Source: Zonotrichia leucophrys gambelii
Lineage: Eukaryota; Chordata; Aves; Passeriformes; Passerellidae
Reading direction: 5' to 3'
Assembly (NCBI RefSeq): GCF_028769735.1
Contig: NC_088173.1
Span: forward strand, 21,020,038-21,084,037
Length of the DNA: 64,000 nucleotides
Below the pieces are notes generated by a model. The model worked only from the letters and a program-made list of their open reading frames with translations. It searched no databases and had not been told where the DNA came from. Both the position numbers and the translations under genes were made by a program. Below, piece by piece: positions 35,401 through 48,058 of the stretch (within the stretch, counting starts at the first letter, position 1; each line of letters opens with the position of its first letter).

Positions 35401-38400
35401 ACCTTGGCATCTCTTGTGTATATTGGTAAGTAAATAATTGCTGTGTTCTTCTGAACTTTGTATATCCTGGTTTGTGGAGTCTCTTGGCACTTGGTAGAAG
35501 TTGCTGAACAAAGTGACCTAGAGAAGGAGGATCAAAGTGCTACCAAACTGAAAAAAGAAGATGGTCTAAGTATGGGTAAGCTTGAAAATGCCATAGGCAA
35601 GATTTTGGTCTAAACAAAAAAAAGACTCAATTAAAAAAACCCCAAATGATAAAAATACTCTCAAAGCAACAGAGAAAACCATAAAAACAAAATAAATAAA
35701 ACAACATACCAAAAAACCAAACCAACCAACCAGAAACTACCAAAGAAACCTCAAAAAGAAACCCTTCAGGCATTCTTCTATGATGAAATTTGGCCTATGG
35801 CTTTTTAGGGGCAATTCCAATCTAGTATTGCATACCATTTTGTGCTGCTAAACGTCTTTTTTGGCTTCCTTAGTGCCCCAGTCTAACTCATGCATGAGTG
35901 TGTCAATGCTTGTACTGGCCTAGCATAGAGCAAAGAGTAAATCAGGAAAGCATTAATGCATGTAGGGTTAGAGCTAGAGAAACCACAGAGGACCAGGAGA
36001 AGTTGTAACAAGTAATGAAAACAGACCAGATTTTTTTTGTCTTGACATATGGCTCTCTGATGTGGCAGCTCTGGGGATTTCTATACACAGAACTGCATCT
36101 TTGATTGTAGATATAGACTTCTGGGAAATAAGATTGAATGCATTGTTATTACTGTTATTATTCCTCATGGAAGAAGAAGTATTATGGTCTTATTTTTATT
36201 ATTATCTTAGTTAGAAATAAAATGATGCTGGGCAATATGCCTGACTCAACATGTAATTTTCCTTTCTTCTGAAAAGGAACCGGGTTTGCATATTACCTCT
36301 GTGTTTGAACTATAGAGAGTAATATAGATGAAAATCTACTAGGTGTAGTAGAAAAAAGTATTGACTCTACTGCTTTATACAGAAAAGACTGGGAGCAACA
36401 CAGCTTCAAATTCAAATATTAGAGAAGAAAAACGGGATTGAAGAAAACTTTTCCAAAATATATATTGAAATTTATTGTGCCTATTGTATTGAGTAATTAT
36501 ATCCAAAAGAAAATATCAATGAGGCAGAAACAAATCACCAGACAGGGAGGTAAATACTAGTATAATGAGGAAAACTAAGAAAATAAACTATTTTCAGTTT
36601 GCTTAAATACCTTTTGAGTTTTCGTGCAATATTCAAGACTTGTTACCTTATTATCTTATCATAATGATCTAAGTAGTTGCAATATGTGTTCTAAGCCAGA
36701 ACCATATATTCAAAATATGCATTTTTATTTTCTCTACTGTTACTGCTCTTTGGTGAAGTCACATGGTCATTACCTCTGAATGCAGTAAAAACTCTGCATG
36801 ATGCAAGAGACATCAGTTTGGGTTTTGTTGAGAATGGTCAGTGCTCTGGTGGTTTTGAGAAGTCAAGTCAGTTTTTTTAGTCAAAGTAAAATCTGTTTGA
36901 AAAATGAGCATATTTTATGTTAACTCACCTTTGTAAACAAAGTGAAAGTAAAGGAGGCATATTTTTGCTTACTCAGTTTGGAAATGGTGACATTTACTGC
37001 ACTGAGATGCATGGATTGGTAATCTTAATAAGATCTTTGTCAGGTAAACTAGAGTTGACGAAAAATCCCTCACACACGCACAAAAAAAATCCTCCTGGCC
37101 TTGAAAGGCACCTGTAGATCTAAAACAAACAAAAGATCAAAAGGATGAAGCAGAGCAGAAGGCTGAAGAAAGCGCTCTGAAAAGCAAAAAAAATAGAATA
37201 CTTACCTGAGAAGGCAGGGATTTGAAATGTAGAGAGTCATTGTAATGTGATTTAGTTAGATACACAAAAATGAAAATGTAAGAAAAAATAATTTTGTACT
37301 TTGGACAAATGCACAGAGATGTTAGAATAATATTAAAAAGACAAAAAGAAGCTGTCTGACACTAAAAGCTCCTGGGCATTTGCGGAAGAGGAGTTGGGGA
37401 CCATTTACGTATTTGATGAAGCTGTGCATAGAACAACTGAATATAATCCTGTGCATTGTAATCTCAGCTACATTTGACATTTTATTGTGCCTGTAAAATG
37501 GCTTTCATTACAGTGATCTAGTCTTGGGACTTTGCCAGAACAAAGTGGATTTCTGTTGAGATGTTTTAAAAAATAAATTTATGTTAATTTGAAGTTTGGG
37601 CCATAAAGGACATGAAAAAAGTTAATGATATGGTTATATTCTTCTGAGACGAATTTTTAATCCTACTGAGGTAATTCCAGCCCCACCCTTTCCAAGGTGT
37701 TATGAGTTTTTCTTCTTTGAACTTCTTAATCTGTGATTTGTGTCTTTGTTTTAATCATGCTTGCCATGCAAATAACACCCTGCTATGCAAGTTTATCTAG
37801 AAGTTTATGAAATGAAACTTTGTGTGTATATGTGTTTTACTGTGCTACCTCTAAGGGCCTCAGTGATGGTCTGATGGTGATTGCCGTGTGTTTGAGGGGA
37901 CTCCCATGAAAAAAATCAGCAGTTATTAGACTGATTCCTTGTTGCTGAAAATAGTCTTCCTCTCTATAGTTCATGACAAGAGAATCACTATTCACCTAGT
38001 GTGGGCCAAATTTACTTCTGCTTTTCTGTTTCTTTGGGCCGTTAACTACCATGTAATATGTTGTGCTTTTTTTCCAAAAGATGTAGCCCAGTTTTCCTTG
38101 CTGAGTGAGTTTATGATATAGAAGACATCAGATTTAGGCATGAGAAACATTCCATAATGACTGCTGTGTAGATCATGAAGAAGATCTGGCAAAAGAAGAA
38201 TCTTCTACAAGATTAGTTTCTCACAGATGACTGTGAAAAAAAATGCATGAAATAATAGTGTGTCGTTTCTGTTCAGGAGCTCACAGTGGCTTCATGAATA
38301 TCATAAATGCAGAAGTGTCACTGTCCTGTAGATGTTTGGGCTGAATTCTTCCACAGCCTTGCATGGCCTCAAGATGTGGATGTAGTGTCCGAGGGTCGGT

Positions 38401-38472
38401 TTGCTTTTTAAATATGTTTTGTTTTTTTCACAGGATGTGTTTGTCATGACTTATAGATTCCTGAAATTGTCT
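32468..38472. other. Non-coding interval
   Basis: AT-rich. Low-complexity parts include a TA-rich stretch near 34350-34460 and an A-rich stretch at about 35610-35765 made of A/C homopolymer and CAAA-type runs. Open frames up to 165 codons near 34738-35235 have no recognised family. No gene supported. Confidence 0.5.
35610..35765. repeat. A-rich low-complexity tract
   Basis: About 155 bp dominated by A with short C insertions (AACCAAACCAACCAACC-like). Possibly the decayed tail of an old element; no body was recognised beside it. Confidence 0.6.
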
Positions 38473-38745
38473 TCACAGAATGGGTTGGTTTGGAAGGGAC
38501 TACAGTGCTCAAGCAGGGTCACCTCAGACCGTGTGGCACAGGATTGCATCCCGATGGTTCTGGAATATCTGCAGTGAGGGAGAGTCCACAGACTCTCTGG
38601 ACAATCCTGTTCCAGTGTGCAGTCACTTGCACAGTAATGAAGTTCCTCCTCATGTTCAGCTGGAACTTCCTGTGCATCAGTTCCTGTGTGCTTTTCTAGT
38701 CCTCTAGCTTGGCAGCTCTGAGAAGAGCCCAGCTCCATCCTCCCT
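38473..38745 (-). mobile_element. CR1 LINE 3' fragment (different subfamily)
   Basis: Reversed CR1 3' end: CACAGAATGGGTTGGTTTGG, CTCAAGCAGGGTCACCTCAG, GTTCCTCCTCATGTTCAGCT and CTGAGAAGAGCCCAGCTCC. These landmarks fit the CR1-Y-like type rather than that of the neighbouring copies. About 270 bp, 5'-truncated. Confidence 0.85.
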
Positions 38746-40389
38746 CTGAGTCTACTGTGCTTGGTCAGTAGCCTGTGTTTTTGGTAAAATGCTATTGCTT
38801 GCCTGCTTATATGAATTTGGCATTGGTTTAAGAGCACCTAGATTGTGTGTTCAGTGCTGGAAGCTAAAACTGTGAATTTTTGATTACCTTTACCTGGTTT
38901 TTACAGCAATTAACTTATTGCTTGTTTGGAAGCTGAGATGATTCCAAGTAGCTTTTATTTGCAAGCTTTAGTGATTTTTTTCCTTTAATTTCCTGCTTTT
39001 CTTCTATAATTCAGAATGCTTTCCATCATTTTGCAACATGCTGCCATCCAGGTGGTTAGATTTAATAGTCCTTTCATGACTTCTTTTTTTTTCAAGCAAT
39101 TTCTTGTTTATAGCCCTTGGAATCCCAAATGGAATGAAGATGGTGTTTAAAGACTACAACAGCAATGGAAATCCCATCTCTCTGAAGACAGAATACAGTA
39201 CACTTGCTGTTTCACTTAGATGTGATATAGCAGCAGCATTTGGGTCTGTAGCAGCTGCTGACTTTCATTATGTTGCAAGAAGCAACCTATTCTCCTGTTA
39301 GAGCACAGCTTCAGTCCGAGAGAGGGTTCATAGCAGGGGGCTGAGAGGTGACTGAATTATTCAGGGTTGCTCAGCAGGTCAGAGGGTATGAGAAGAATCC
39401 TGACACTGCTGGGAAGATGAGCCTTTGAAAAATTTACTTCCCTTAGAAGCTACACTACTCTGTTCTTTGATTTTTGGTGAGCTTTCATTTCAATAGGGCT
39501 AAGATATAACCCATCATATTTACAAAAGAGGCATTATGATATAGTTCTGAAGTGCCTGTCACTGTGATATTTTGGTTCCCACATAGCTGATTCACTGGGA
39601 TTTGCTCTCTGTTACGAGTGGCAATGACATTATTCATACTCTGCTTGTTCGTAAGCGCTGAATTCTCAAAGGATGCTTTCTTTAAGTGATACCAGCAAGC
39701 TGCAGTTACGGCTTTCAAAGTATTTGTGAGTTGAATTCTTTCAGCTTGAGCTGGCGGCTTTCTCATGACACCAGAATCTCTAGCTCTGTCAGCCATAGCA
39801 GCCCCTTGTCAAGAAAGAGATCTTCATTTCATCACCTTTATCCTTGAGAGGGCAATCATGGAGAAAAACTAGTGGTTTCTGCTCATGAACTGGAGGAGAT
39901 TTTAAGCAATTTGGGGAAGAGTGCAGAGAAAGAAACCATTCTGACCTTTATCTCCACTACCCATCAGGGTTCAGCTTTTCTCTCTTCCCATTCTTTCTCA
40001 TGGATACCAGGTCTTGAAAGGGCTGTCTCTTAAGCAGATGGACAGAAAAAAGTTCCTTCAGACAACTTTTACTTATATCTCAGCAAAAATGTCCAACATT
40101 GTACTGTTAGAAATCTGTAGACTCAAAAAGTATTGTTATTAAAATGAAATGTTATTAAGAGATGTCATGAAAGCAAGTACAAATGGTAGTCATAAGGTTA
40201 AAGTTAAATTTATGGACATTTGAATATACCACCTCTGCATATGTAAGTGTAATTGCATGTTGCAATGTAGTATTAATGTCATTCAAAATTCAGCAGTAAA
40301 ATTCATTGCACCGTGTTCTTTTTAACATTTTTCCAATATGTGATGTGTCTAGAATATTTGCACTTTCTTAACCACTTCCTAGAACACAT
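38746..40389. other. Non-coding interval
   Basis: No gene, RNA or transposon recognised. Confidence 0.5.
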
Positions 40390-40651
40390 AAATCATAGAA
40401 TCATAGAATTCCTGGGTTGGAAGGGACCTTAAGGATTAAGAATACTTAAGGATTTTAATCCCCTACCATGGGCAGGGACACCACTATTCCAGGTTGCTCA
40501 GAGCTCCAACAAACCTGGCCTTGAACACTTAAAGGGATTAGGGCATCCAGAACTTCTCTTAGGCCACCTGTTCCAGTGCCTCACCTCCTGAACAACTTTT
40601 TCCCAAAATCCAAACCTGCTCTCTTTCAGTTTGAAGCCATTCCCTCTTGTC

Positions 40652-40657
40652 CTGTCA
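40652..40657 (+). repeat. Target-site duplication, left copy (CTGTCA)
   Basis: Immediately precedes the TG end of the solo LTR and lies inside the CR1 phrase CCTGTCACTGCAGG, which is rebuilt when the LTR and one copy are removed. Confidence 0.9.
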
Positions 40658-41276
40658 TGTGGGATCTCAGCACCTCAGGACTGAGGTGCCGAGTCACCGA
40701 GACCACCCTTGGGGGGCTCGGGAGTCCTGGAATGTTGCCAGAAGTGTCTGGTGGCTGGACTTTGATCCTACACGGGAGACGACACCTGTATGAGGATAGG
40801 AGGATTTCACCGGGGTGAATGGTGAAGGGATTAGTTAATTAGAGGGTGAGACACAGGGTTTAGGATTTCTGTACAGGGGGGTTTAGAGAAGTAAGATGGA
40901 GGAATTGGGGCGTGTCCTGTCCTTCTTCTTCTTCTTCTTCTCCTCCATCTTCTGTGGTGATGGTGGCACTTTGGGATTGGTCATTACTGAAAGTGCACCG
41001 GACAACAAGAATAAAAGGTATTGGGGAAAAATGATAAATATTGTACACGTAACAATGGGTATAAAGATAGGTGACTGTCCGGAGGGCGAGACAGTGTGCT
41101 CATGGCTGGCTGCTGAGCAGACCTCTGTCGGGCCGAAAGAAAATCTTTTAGATAAACAATTAATAAACATAAAGACCGAAAGAAGAACTGAAGCCTCTTC
41201 TCGTCCTTTGATACGCGGGCTGCCCCAAGGCCACTCCGGGCCCTTCCAGGCCCTCCAAACAGCCGAAAACCGGACA
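40658..41276 (+). mobile_element. Solo LTR of a class II (ERVK-like) endogenous retrovirus, 619 bp
   Basis: Begins TGTGGGATCTCAGCACC and ends AAAACCGGACA, so it has TG...CA ends, and is flanked by the 6-bp direct repeat CTGTCA (40652-40657 and 41277-41282). A 6-bp duplication is usual for alpha/beta (class II) retroviruses. Inside are a CTT-rich run (40921-40940), a TATA-like AATAAAAGG at 41010-41018 and an AATAAA poly(A) signal at 41162-41167, which set the + orientation. No retroviral genes are present, so it is a solo LTR left by recombination. The ends resemble LTRs I know from passerine genomes; the family name is not assigned. Confidence 0.9.
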
Positions 41277-41282
41277 CTGTCA
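41277..41282 (+). repeat. Target-site duplication, right copy (CTGTCA)
   Basis: Immediately follows the CA end of the solo LTR and is followed by CTGCAGGCCC of the interrupted CR1. Confidence 0.9.
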
Positions 41283-41654
41283 CTGCAGGCCCTTGTAAAT
41301 AGTCTGTCTCCATCTTTCTTGCAGGCACCCTTCAGGTACTGGGAGGCTGCAGTGAGGTCACTTTTAAGCCTTTTTTTTCAAGGTGAACAAACCAAATTCT
41401 CTCAGCCTTTTCTCAGAGGAGACAAGCTGCATCCTTCTGGTCAACTTGGGGCCTTCCTCTGGACTTGCTCCAACAGGCCAGCGTCCTTCCTGTGCTGGGG
41501 ATCCCAGGGCTGGATGCAGTACTGCAGATGTGGGCTCATCAGAGTGAGGCAGAGGGGAGAATGCTCTTCCTTGCCTGGCTGGCCACACTGCTTTGGATGC
41601 AGCCCAGGACCTGATCGGCCTTCTGAGCTGCAAGTGCACATTGCTGGTTGATGT

Positions 41655-41964
41655 CTTTCAGGAAGCTTTCAGAAAGTGGAAGCAAAGACAGGTGTCCTGG
41701 GGGGAATACAGTGAAATGATATGGGCAACTAGGGACAAGGTTAGGGAAGCCAAGGCTCAGTTAGAATTGAGTCTGGCCAGGGATGTAATGGTAAGTGGAA
41801 GGGCTTTTATAGTTATGTTGCAAGCAAAAGAAAGTCTAGGGATAACATCCTAAGGATAATTTCCTTCCTCTCCAGAAGGAAATGGGGGGACCTGGACAAA
41901 GAGAAGGCTGAGATCCTTAATGGCTCTGTGCCTCGGTCTTCAATGGCAAATGCTCCAGCCACAT
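41655..41964 (+). mobile_element. CR1 ORF2 internal fragment, inverted inside the CR1 copy
   Basis: Translates on the + strand to a CR1 ORF2-like segment between the endonuclease and reverse transcriptase regions: FRKWKQRQVSWGEYSEM, then RDKVREAKAQLELSLARDV, with a second frame further on resembling DKEKAEILNG followed by a FASVF-like stretch. It is opposite to the CR1 around it and lacks both the CR1 5' end and the 3' tail. A non-functional remnant of about 310 bp; boundaries are good to about 10 bp. Confidence 0.75.
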
Positions 41965-42300
41965 CACCCAAGTGCTTCTCAGCAGGGCTGCTCTCAATCT
42001 GTTCACCCCAGAGCCTGTGTTGGTACCAGGGGCTGCCGTAACCCGGGTGCAGAGCCTTACCCTATGAACTGCTAAAGCTCATGAAATTGCCATGGGCCCA
42101 ATTCTTGAGCATCTCCTTGTGGGTGGTGTCCCATCCGTCAGGAGTGTCATCTGCGCTCCTCAGAGCTCGGTGTCATCTGCAGATTTTCTTACAGTGCATT
42201 TGATCCCTTCATCTTTGTCAGTATTGAAGATGTTAAATGCCACTGGTCCCAGTTTGGACCCCTGAGGGACATCACTTGTCACTGGTGTCCAATGAGACCT

Positions 42301-44223
42301 GGCAAGAACAGTTGACAGAGTTGACTGCGTTTATAAATATTGATGCACTTTATCTAGTATGTTATAAAGCATTCTATTCATAGATTTTATCAAATTTTTA
42401 AGGGTATAAGTTGACTTGGAAATTAACTTTATAAATCAGAACAAAGCTGTTTTCTCAAACTGTGATTTTTGTTTGTTTCAGGTTTTATTTTTATAATTCT
42501 ACTGAAATGCCAATGTTTTAAGGAAATTAAATAAGAATTGAAACCTATCCTGAACTACGGCTAGAATTCAGCAGTACAGTACTGTAGGAATAATCTCTTC
42601 CAGGTCTTATAAGTAACAAGTGTTCAATAACACTTCCAGGTCTTCTAAGTAACAACCTTCAAATCTAATTAATCATCACAACAATAACTGAAAAGCAATC
42701 TTTTTTCAGAAGTTCTCTATAGTTTTTAATAGTTCTGAAGTTATTTTATTACATTTTTATATTGAACAGGGACTGTAGATGATAGACTGTGCTATCATTT
42801 TTATCACCAACCTTAGCTCACTAAGAGTTCTCTCCCTGAGGAATTAAATGGATGAATTTTTAAAGATTACTTTCACCACTGTTACCAAGGTACCTGACTC
42901 CTTTACACTTGCTGACTGGACCTGCAAGTGCCAGTATTTCCCCTCCTGCTGTTGCTGTGCAGGTGTTGGTTCAGCATTGTTAGACATTATTGTTTGAAAG
43001 ATAATAGCCCAATATGTTAAAGTCAAGGTATGATCTGGATTATTTTTTTGAACTTCACTTATGATTTTACGAGTCACTTTTGCAGGGGCAGAAAATGGAA
43101 TTTTCCATTTTTGTGGATGCATCATTCATTACCCCTTGTTATCGCTGGCAAATAAGGCAGTGTTTAATTTGAAGTGTACATTATTTAACCTTGTCCTTTT
43201 TTCATGGAGGCATGTATGTGATTTCTTAACTAGACATTAGTACTGATCAAAGTGTCTGAGAACAGTTTAACCATTGTGCCCCCACTCTAATCAATCCTGT
43301 GACAACTTTTACTACTTGTCTGGCAAATTTTATCGTCATTTTCGCAGACACTGGCATTTATTTGGTATTTATTCAGAATGGAGGATAGTGAATCACAATT
43401 TATATAAAATATTGTGAATGGCACTAAATTCAAATAAGTAGGAACAATAACTCTAATATACTATTCATGTTGAGCCAGAAAAAAAGCAACTGCTTCAGTT
43501 AGAGACACTTGGTCCTTTATCTATAGCATAAGTCACACCCCAATAGGTTCAGTCTCTCAATTCTTGGACAAGAATTTACTTCAGGAAGGTGCCAGCTTGA
43601 CTGTTCTTATTTTTGCAGGTGAACATGTTTGTATAGGTTGTTCTGAATGTTTTCTAAACCCTGTGATCTCACATGGTCAAAAAGTAAATAGTGAAGAGCA
43701 AACCTTTTCTGGTCTCTTAACAAAAAGTTTCCCTTTTATTCGTGAAAAGGAGAAGATAAGTACTCACAATTTTTCAAAAAAAGCTCAGTCTTTCAATAAA
43801 CATGACTTCACTATTCTAAGCCTTTTTCTCATCAGAAGAGAAAAATCCTGTCCCATCAGCCTTATTTCAGACAGTTTGCAATCTAGAAGAGTGAGCCTGA
43901 TTTCCTGAACCCTTAGACATAGGTCATGAATCATGATACAAAATTTTTTGTGCACGTTTTACCTCTGATTCAGCTGCAGGGGGCAGTTCAACACTATTAA
44001 AAATAGTTAGCAGTTAAGCCAATTATAATTAAGGAGCAAAGAAAAATAATATAGAAAATAAAATGCTTTTCATAAGGAAAGATGTGAGAAGCTTTGTTTT
44101 CATGGGTGATTCCACAATGTTTCCTAAGGACCCATTTTGTGTTCTGAGATGGCTTCAAGCAAGCAGCAAGATTGAAGATCACTGTGAGATTTAAATGCCA
44201 AAATGCTACCAAAACTAATTTTG

Positions 44224-44225
<2 letters not shown>
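42301..44225. other. Non-coding interval
   Basis: AT-rich. A short direct repeat (CTTCCAGGTCTT, then AAGTAACAA) occurs near 42598 and 42634. A 114-codon open frame at 43564-43908 has no recognised family and is not supported as a gene. Confidence 0.5.

Positions 44226-44257
<32 letters not shown>
44226..44257 (+). repeat. T32 homopolymer
   Basis: Thirty-two uninterrupted T bases directly before the CR1 ORF2 fragment. The length is likely to vary between individuals and between assemblies. Confidence 0.9.
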
Positions 44258-44259
<2 letters not shown>

Positions 44260-44261
44260 GA

Positions 44262-44490
44262 CCAGACCTGATTGCTTTCAAATGGTTCAGGAGTACATCT
44301 GAAATGCTTATACCCAAACACATGCAGCATGAGAAACAGGATGAACTGGAAGGTTTGGTCAGTTCCCAGAACTATGGCATCATCAGCACTGATGAGACTT
44401 GGTGGAATATCCCAGGATGGAGAGCAGGGATGGAGGGCTGCAGGCTGGGCAGGTGAGCTGGGGAGTGGCGCTGTGTGCTCAGGAGAAGTT
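44262..44490 (+). mobile_element. CR1 ORF2 endonuclease-region fragment
   Basis: On the + strand, with a frame change, it reads like the start of CR1 ORF2: VHLKCLYPNTCSM, then DELEGLVSSQNYGIISTDET and WW, GMEGCRLGR and a VALCAQE-like end. In CR1 this is the apurinic endonuclease domain, around the conserved N-x-x-S and T-E-T-W-W motifs. It has internal frame shifts and no 3' UTR or tail. Confidence 0.72.
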
Positions 44491-47400
44491 TGGCTGAATA
44501 GCCTTTGCAGTTAGTGATGGTGTGGGTGCGTGTCCTGCTAACATGCATGCTGAAGGTGTTAGGAAACACAGCCCAAGCAAATTATTTCCTTTTTTAGTTC
44601 AGAGCATTGAAACAGGAGTGATAGGATCACAGACACATAGGACAGTAACTTTTGTCATGATCCATGTTTTCAAACTCCACTGCAGTGTATATCAGCATCT
44701 ACACTGGCAGTGTAACCAGGAACAGTGTGGAATTTTCATGTGTTTCTGTGCTTGAAAAACGTTTTAGTAGTAAAATAAAGGGTTGCTGAGAGTGAGTCCA
44801 TCACAAGCTCTCTTTCCTGTTGTTCCCTTTAAGACTCTGCATGGTGCTCAGCTGACACCACCCTATTCTTCACAGGCCTTTTTGGAACCAGAGTCTGAAC
44901 AGAAATCTATGTTTTGCAAATACAGGGTGCTTTCAGGAAGAAGTGTAACTTCACAGTAAAACAGTTAAATTATTTGCTAAAGATACAATCATAGTGAAAT
45001 AAATTCAGCAGCTGAGGATTCTACTGTAACACTTGTTTGCTACTTGCAGTTGGCATCAGTAGACTTGACCATATCTTTAAACTATGACTGCATGACAGCA
45101 GAAACATAGTTCTATGAAAAGATGACCTGAAGTTGAATTGATTCAAAATGTTGTATATGTTATTCCCCTGTGGTTCTCATTGAACTAAAATGAAAACTTC
45201 TTAAAAATGACACACTGTTTAGAGCCTCAGCACGTATCTAAATTGAGTGTGATCCTAAGCTATTTATGATTAATGTAAGTAGCTTTTCTGTCTTTGAAGG
45301 CTATGAATTGTCTTCTTAATCTTCTTGGTGTAATTTGAAATAACTCCTTCTATTGGAAATATCAAAACTGAGTCTGAAGCTTTCAGGCAGTGGCCATCCC
45401 ATAGCTGGGGCCATACAAAAATCCATAAAGTGAAGAAACATTGATTTAAAAGCCAGTTTTTATTGTTATGTGTAGAAGAGCATTAGTATCTTTTCAACAT
45501 GACATCTGAGAGCCTAAGCTAGCTGGTGTAAATGAACTGAAAATGTAACAGACACCCTTAGTATTTCTAGTAATCAAACAGTTTATTATAGCAAGCTAAG
45601 TGAGCTGTTGATAAACTTGAATTTAGTATTTGTTTTCATCCTATGTGGAATAAGTTCGTTATTGCTTGAATTGTACCAATAGAAGAAAATCACAATACTC
45701 TCATGAAATGTAAGAGAGACAGATGGAAATAATTTATCTATAGAAAGTAAATAAAGCAATTTCTTGGACTACAGGACACCTAATTTGGAATTTTGTTACT
45801 TAAAACCAAAAAACGATATTTAAAATGACAAAATCATATTCTTTGTGTGAGAAATATAAATCATTGAGTACCTTTCCTAAAAAAGAGCTAGGTAAGAATT
45901 TATGTTGCACAATTAAATGTGCAAGGTGCTCTGAAACATGAAATGCCTGTTCTTAGATCCTGCTGTGATTTATAGCATCACACAGAGTAGAACAATTTTT
46001 CAAAGAATTTCCATAGCATTTACAATGCCTATAAGATTTGACATAGCCATAATATCTAGTTTTGATGCAAAAATCTCAAGTAATGAAGAATTAGCAACCC
46101 CAACACTTGATTCTGTGTAAAATTACCTTAATTTTAACATGTGCTTTGTCCTTGCAATTCAAATAATTTTTGGTGGGATATTTTGGTTCCCACATTTTGT
46201 CAAAAGTAGGTTTGTTTAAAAGAAAAATTTGGTGTAAAAATAATAGTATAGGTTTTTGTGAGACACAAACCCAAGCTTTCATGCCAAGGTATGGTGAGGA
46301 AAATGTAAAATGCTCTGATGCACAGAGATTAGCTCTGGGGCAGATGTTCCCCTTGGCTCAAACTCCACTTTCTCCATCCTCTTTGGATTGCCCTACCCTG
46401 GGGACCTGCTGAAGTGTCCCATGGCTTCTGATTCAGCATTTGCACATGAGAAATCTATTGTGAGTGGGAGATTTGTTATTCCGTATGTTGTCCTCACACA
46501 CTGTCCGGACATGGCAACAATGATGCCAAACCTGAGAACTGAGAAACATCAGGTGCCCTCCTCAGCTGTGGCTGCTGTAGCCCAGGGTTCTGGTCTCATT
46601 CTGCTTTTCCTGAGAGGAATGGTTCTCTTTCCTTGCTCAGTAAAACCTGTCAAGGAAGTCTCATATTCTATATTTAATCTAGCTGCTTAACAGAGCTTAC
46701 TCACCACAAAAAATTAATTAAAAAATTCACATCTTTCATGCTTGCAGAAAACCATTTGTGACCATTTTCTGACCACATCAGGCAGGGCTCAGGTCAAGGG
46801 ATGTGGTCTGAAATAAAGAACAAAAAGGGAAGGTGCCTTTTCCTATTAGATGTTTTGTCACTAGGAGTACTATTTAACAGTTCTAGCACTATGAGTTACT
46901 GTCAGAAAAGAGACTAAAGCTGGAATCAGGTAAGAAATACAGAGTTTGTCCATACTAAATCCTTCCCCTTATTCTACCCTTACTGCATCCTTGAACAGTT
47001 GCTAAGGCTTGGGAAGAACAAAGGTGCTGCTCAAGAACAAAGGCTTCTTTTTATTGTCTGTTTCTTGGCATCAAGGAAAGCCATAAGTTAAAATCACAAA
47101 GAAAAACCTCAGTGATAAAAAGAGATTAGATGTCTTTATATAATATGACTTAGTTTTGCTGTACAATTGATCTGTCATCTTAGATTTTGTTTTGTTTCAA
47201 GCTACTGTTAAAATATCAGGATGGAAACTTTGTAATGCTGTAGAATGACAACATCTGATAGCTCTGGTAGTTAGAATCTGTTTAAGCCTCTACACTCCTA
47301 CTTTTACTCTTCTCTATGACCTATTTTATTAGAATTTTCCTCATAGAAAGTCTTGGGAGTCTCTGTGTACTGTACATTTCTACTACCATAAATGTCTGTT

Positions 47401-48058
47401 TATTTAAGTCTTGGATGAAGACTGAAATGCGTGTTTAACATTTCAGTCAACTGTGGATATGCATTTCCATTTTGAAGGATGTACTTAACAGAGGAGGCAA
47501 GTATTCAGGTCCAGAGCTCTGTCACAAGGGTGTGGCATGCATTGCATTTTAGTCCTTGAAGTAATTTTGTTGTTGTGTAGATAATCTGTGTTTCAAGAAC
47601 CTTGAGCATAAATCAGGTACTTCAGAGTGTTTGCTATCTCTAAGAATCTGAAGTACATCATGCATGCTAAATATTTTTCCTACTATATTTCTTGGTGTAG
47701 TAAATTAACCAAAACCTTTATAGGCATGCAGATTTTCTGCTCTGCAACACAGATTAAGCAATATAGCAAAGTTTTATGGTCATGAAGATGAATCTATTGG
47801 TCAGCCCATTTAAACCTAAAGGGATACATTGCTATGTTTTGTTCATTTTTAAATAACAATTGGGTTACAGAGAAGAATTTAAAAAAATCCAACAGAAAAA
47901 TATCCAACAAACCCAAAAAAACACCCCATACCCCCAAATAATAAATTGCGCTACAACTGAAATAGTCTAACACATTCAACCACCTTTTAGGAAACTTTCC
48001 ATGCTTTTACTTTTCCTTAATGGTAAGTCTCTGTTCTGTTTGTCTGAATTCTGGTAAA
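44491..48058. other. Non-coding interval
   Basis: AT-rich, no supported gene. Open frames of 60-100 codons have no recognised family. Confidence 0.5.

Larger units (their letters stand above)
40390..42300 (-). mobile_element. CR1 LINE copy, interrupted twice
   Basis: A single antisense CR1 3' portion lies in three pieces: 40390-40657, 41283-about 41654, and about 41965-42300. The pieces follow one another in CR1 order. The first stops at CCTCTTGTCCTGTCA and the second resumes CTGCAGGCCC; the second stops after CATTGCTGGTTGATGT and the third resumes CACCCAAGTGCTTCTC. The gaps are filled by a solo LTR and by a reversed CR1 ORF2 piece. Not coding. Confidence 0.88.

Noticed and set aside
40896..41651. 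251-codon open frame on the + strand
   Set aside because: Runs across the solo LTR and into antisense CR1 3' sequence, so it is a chance joining of two repeats.
43997..44323. Minus-strand open frame with a poly-Lys run
   Set aside because: The lysines are the T32 tract read in reverse.
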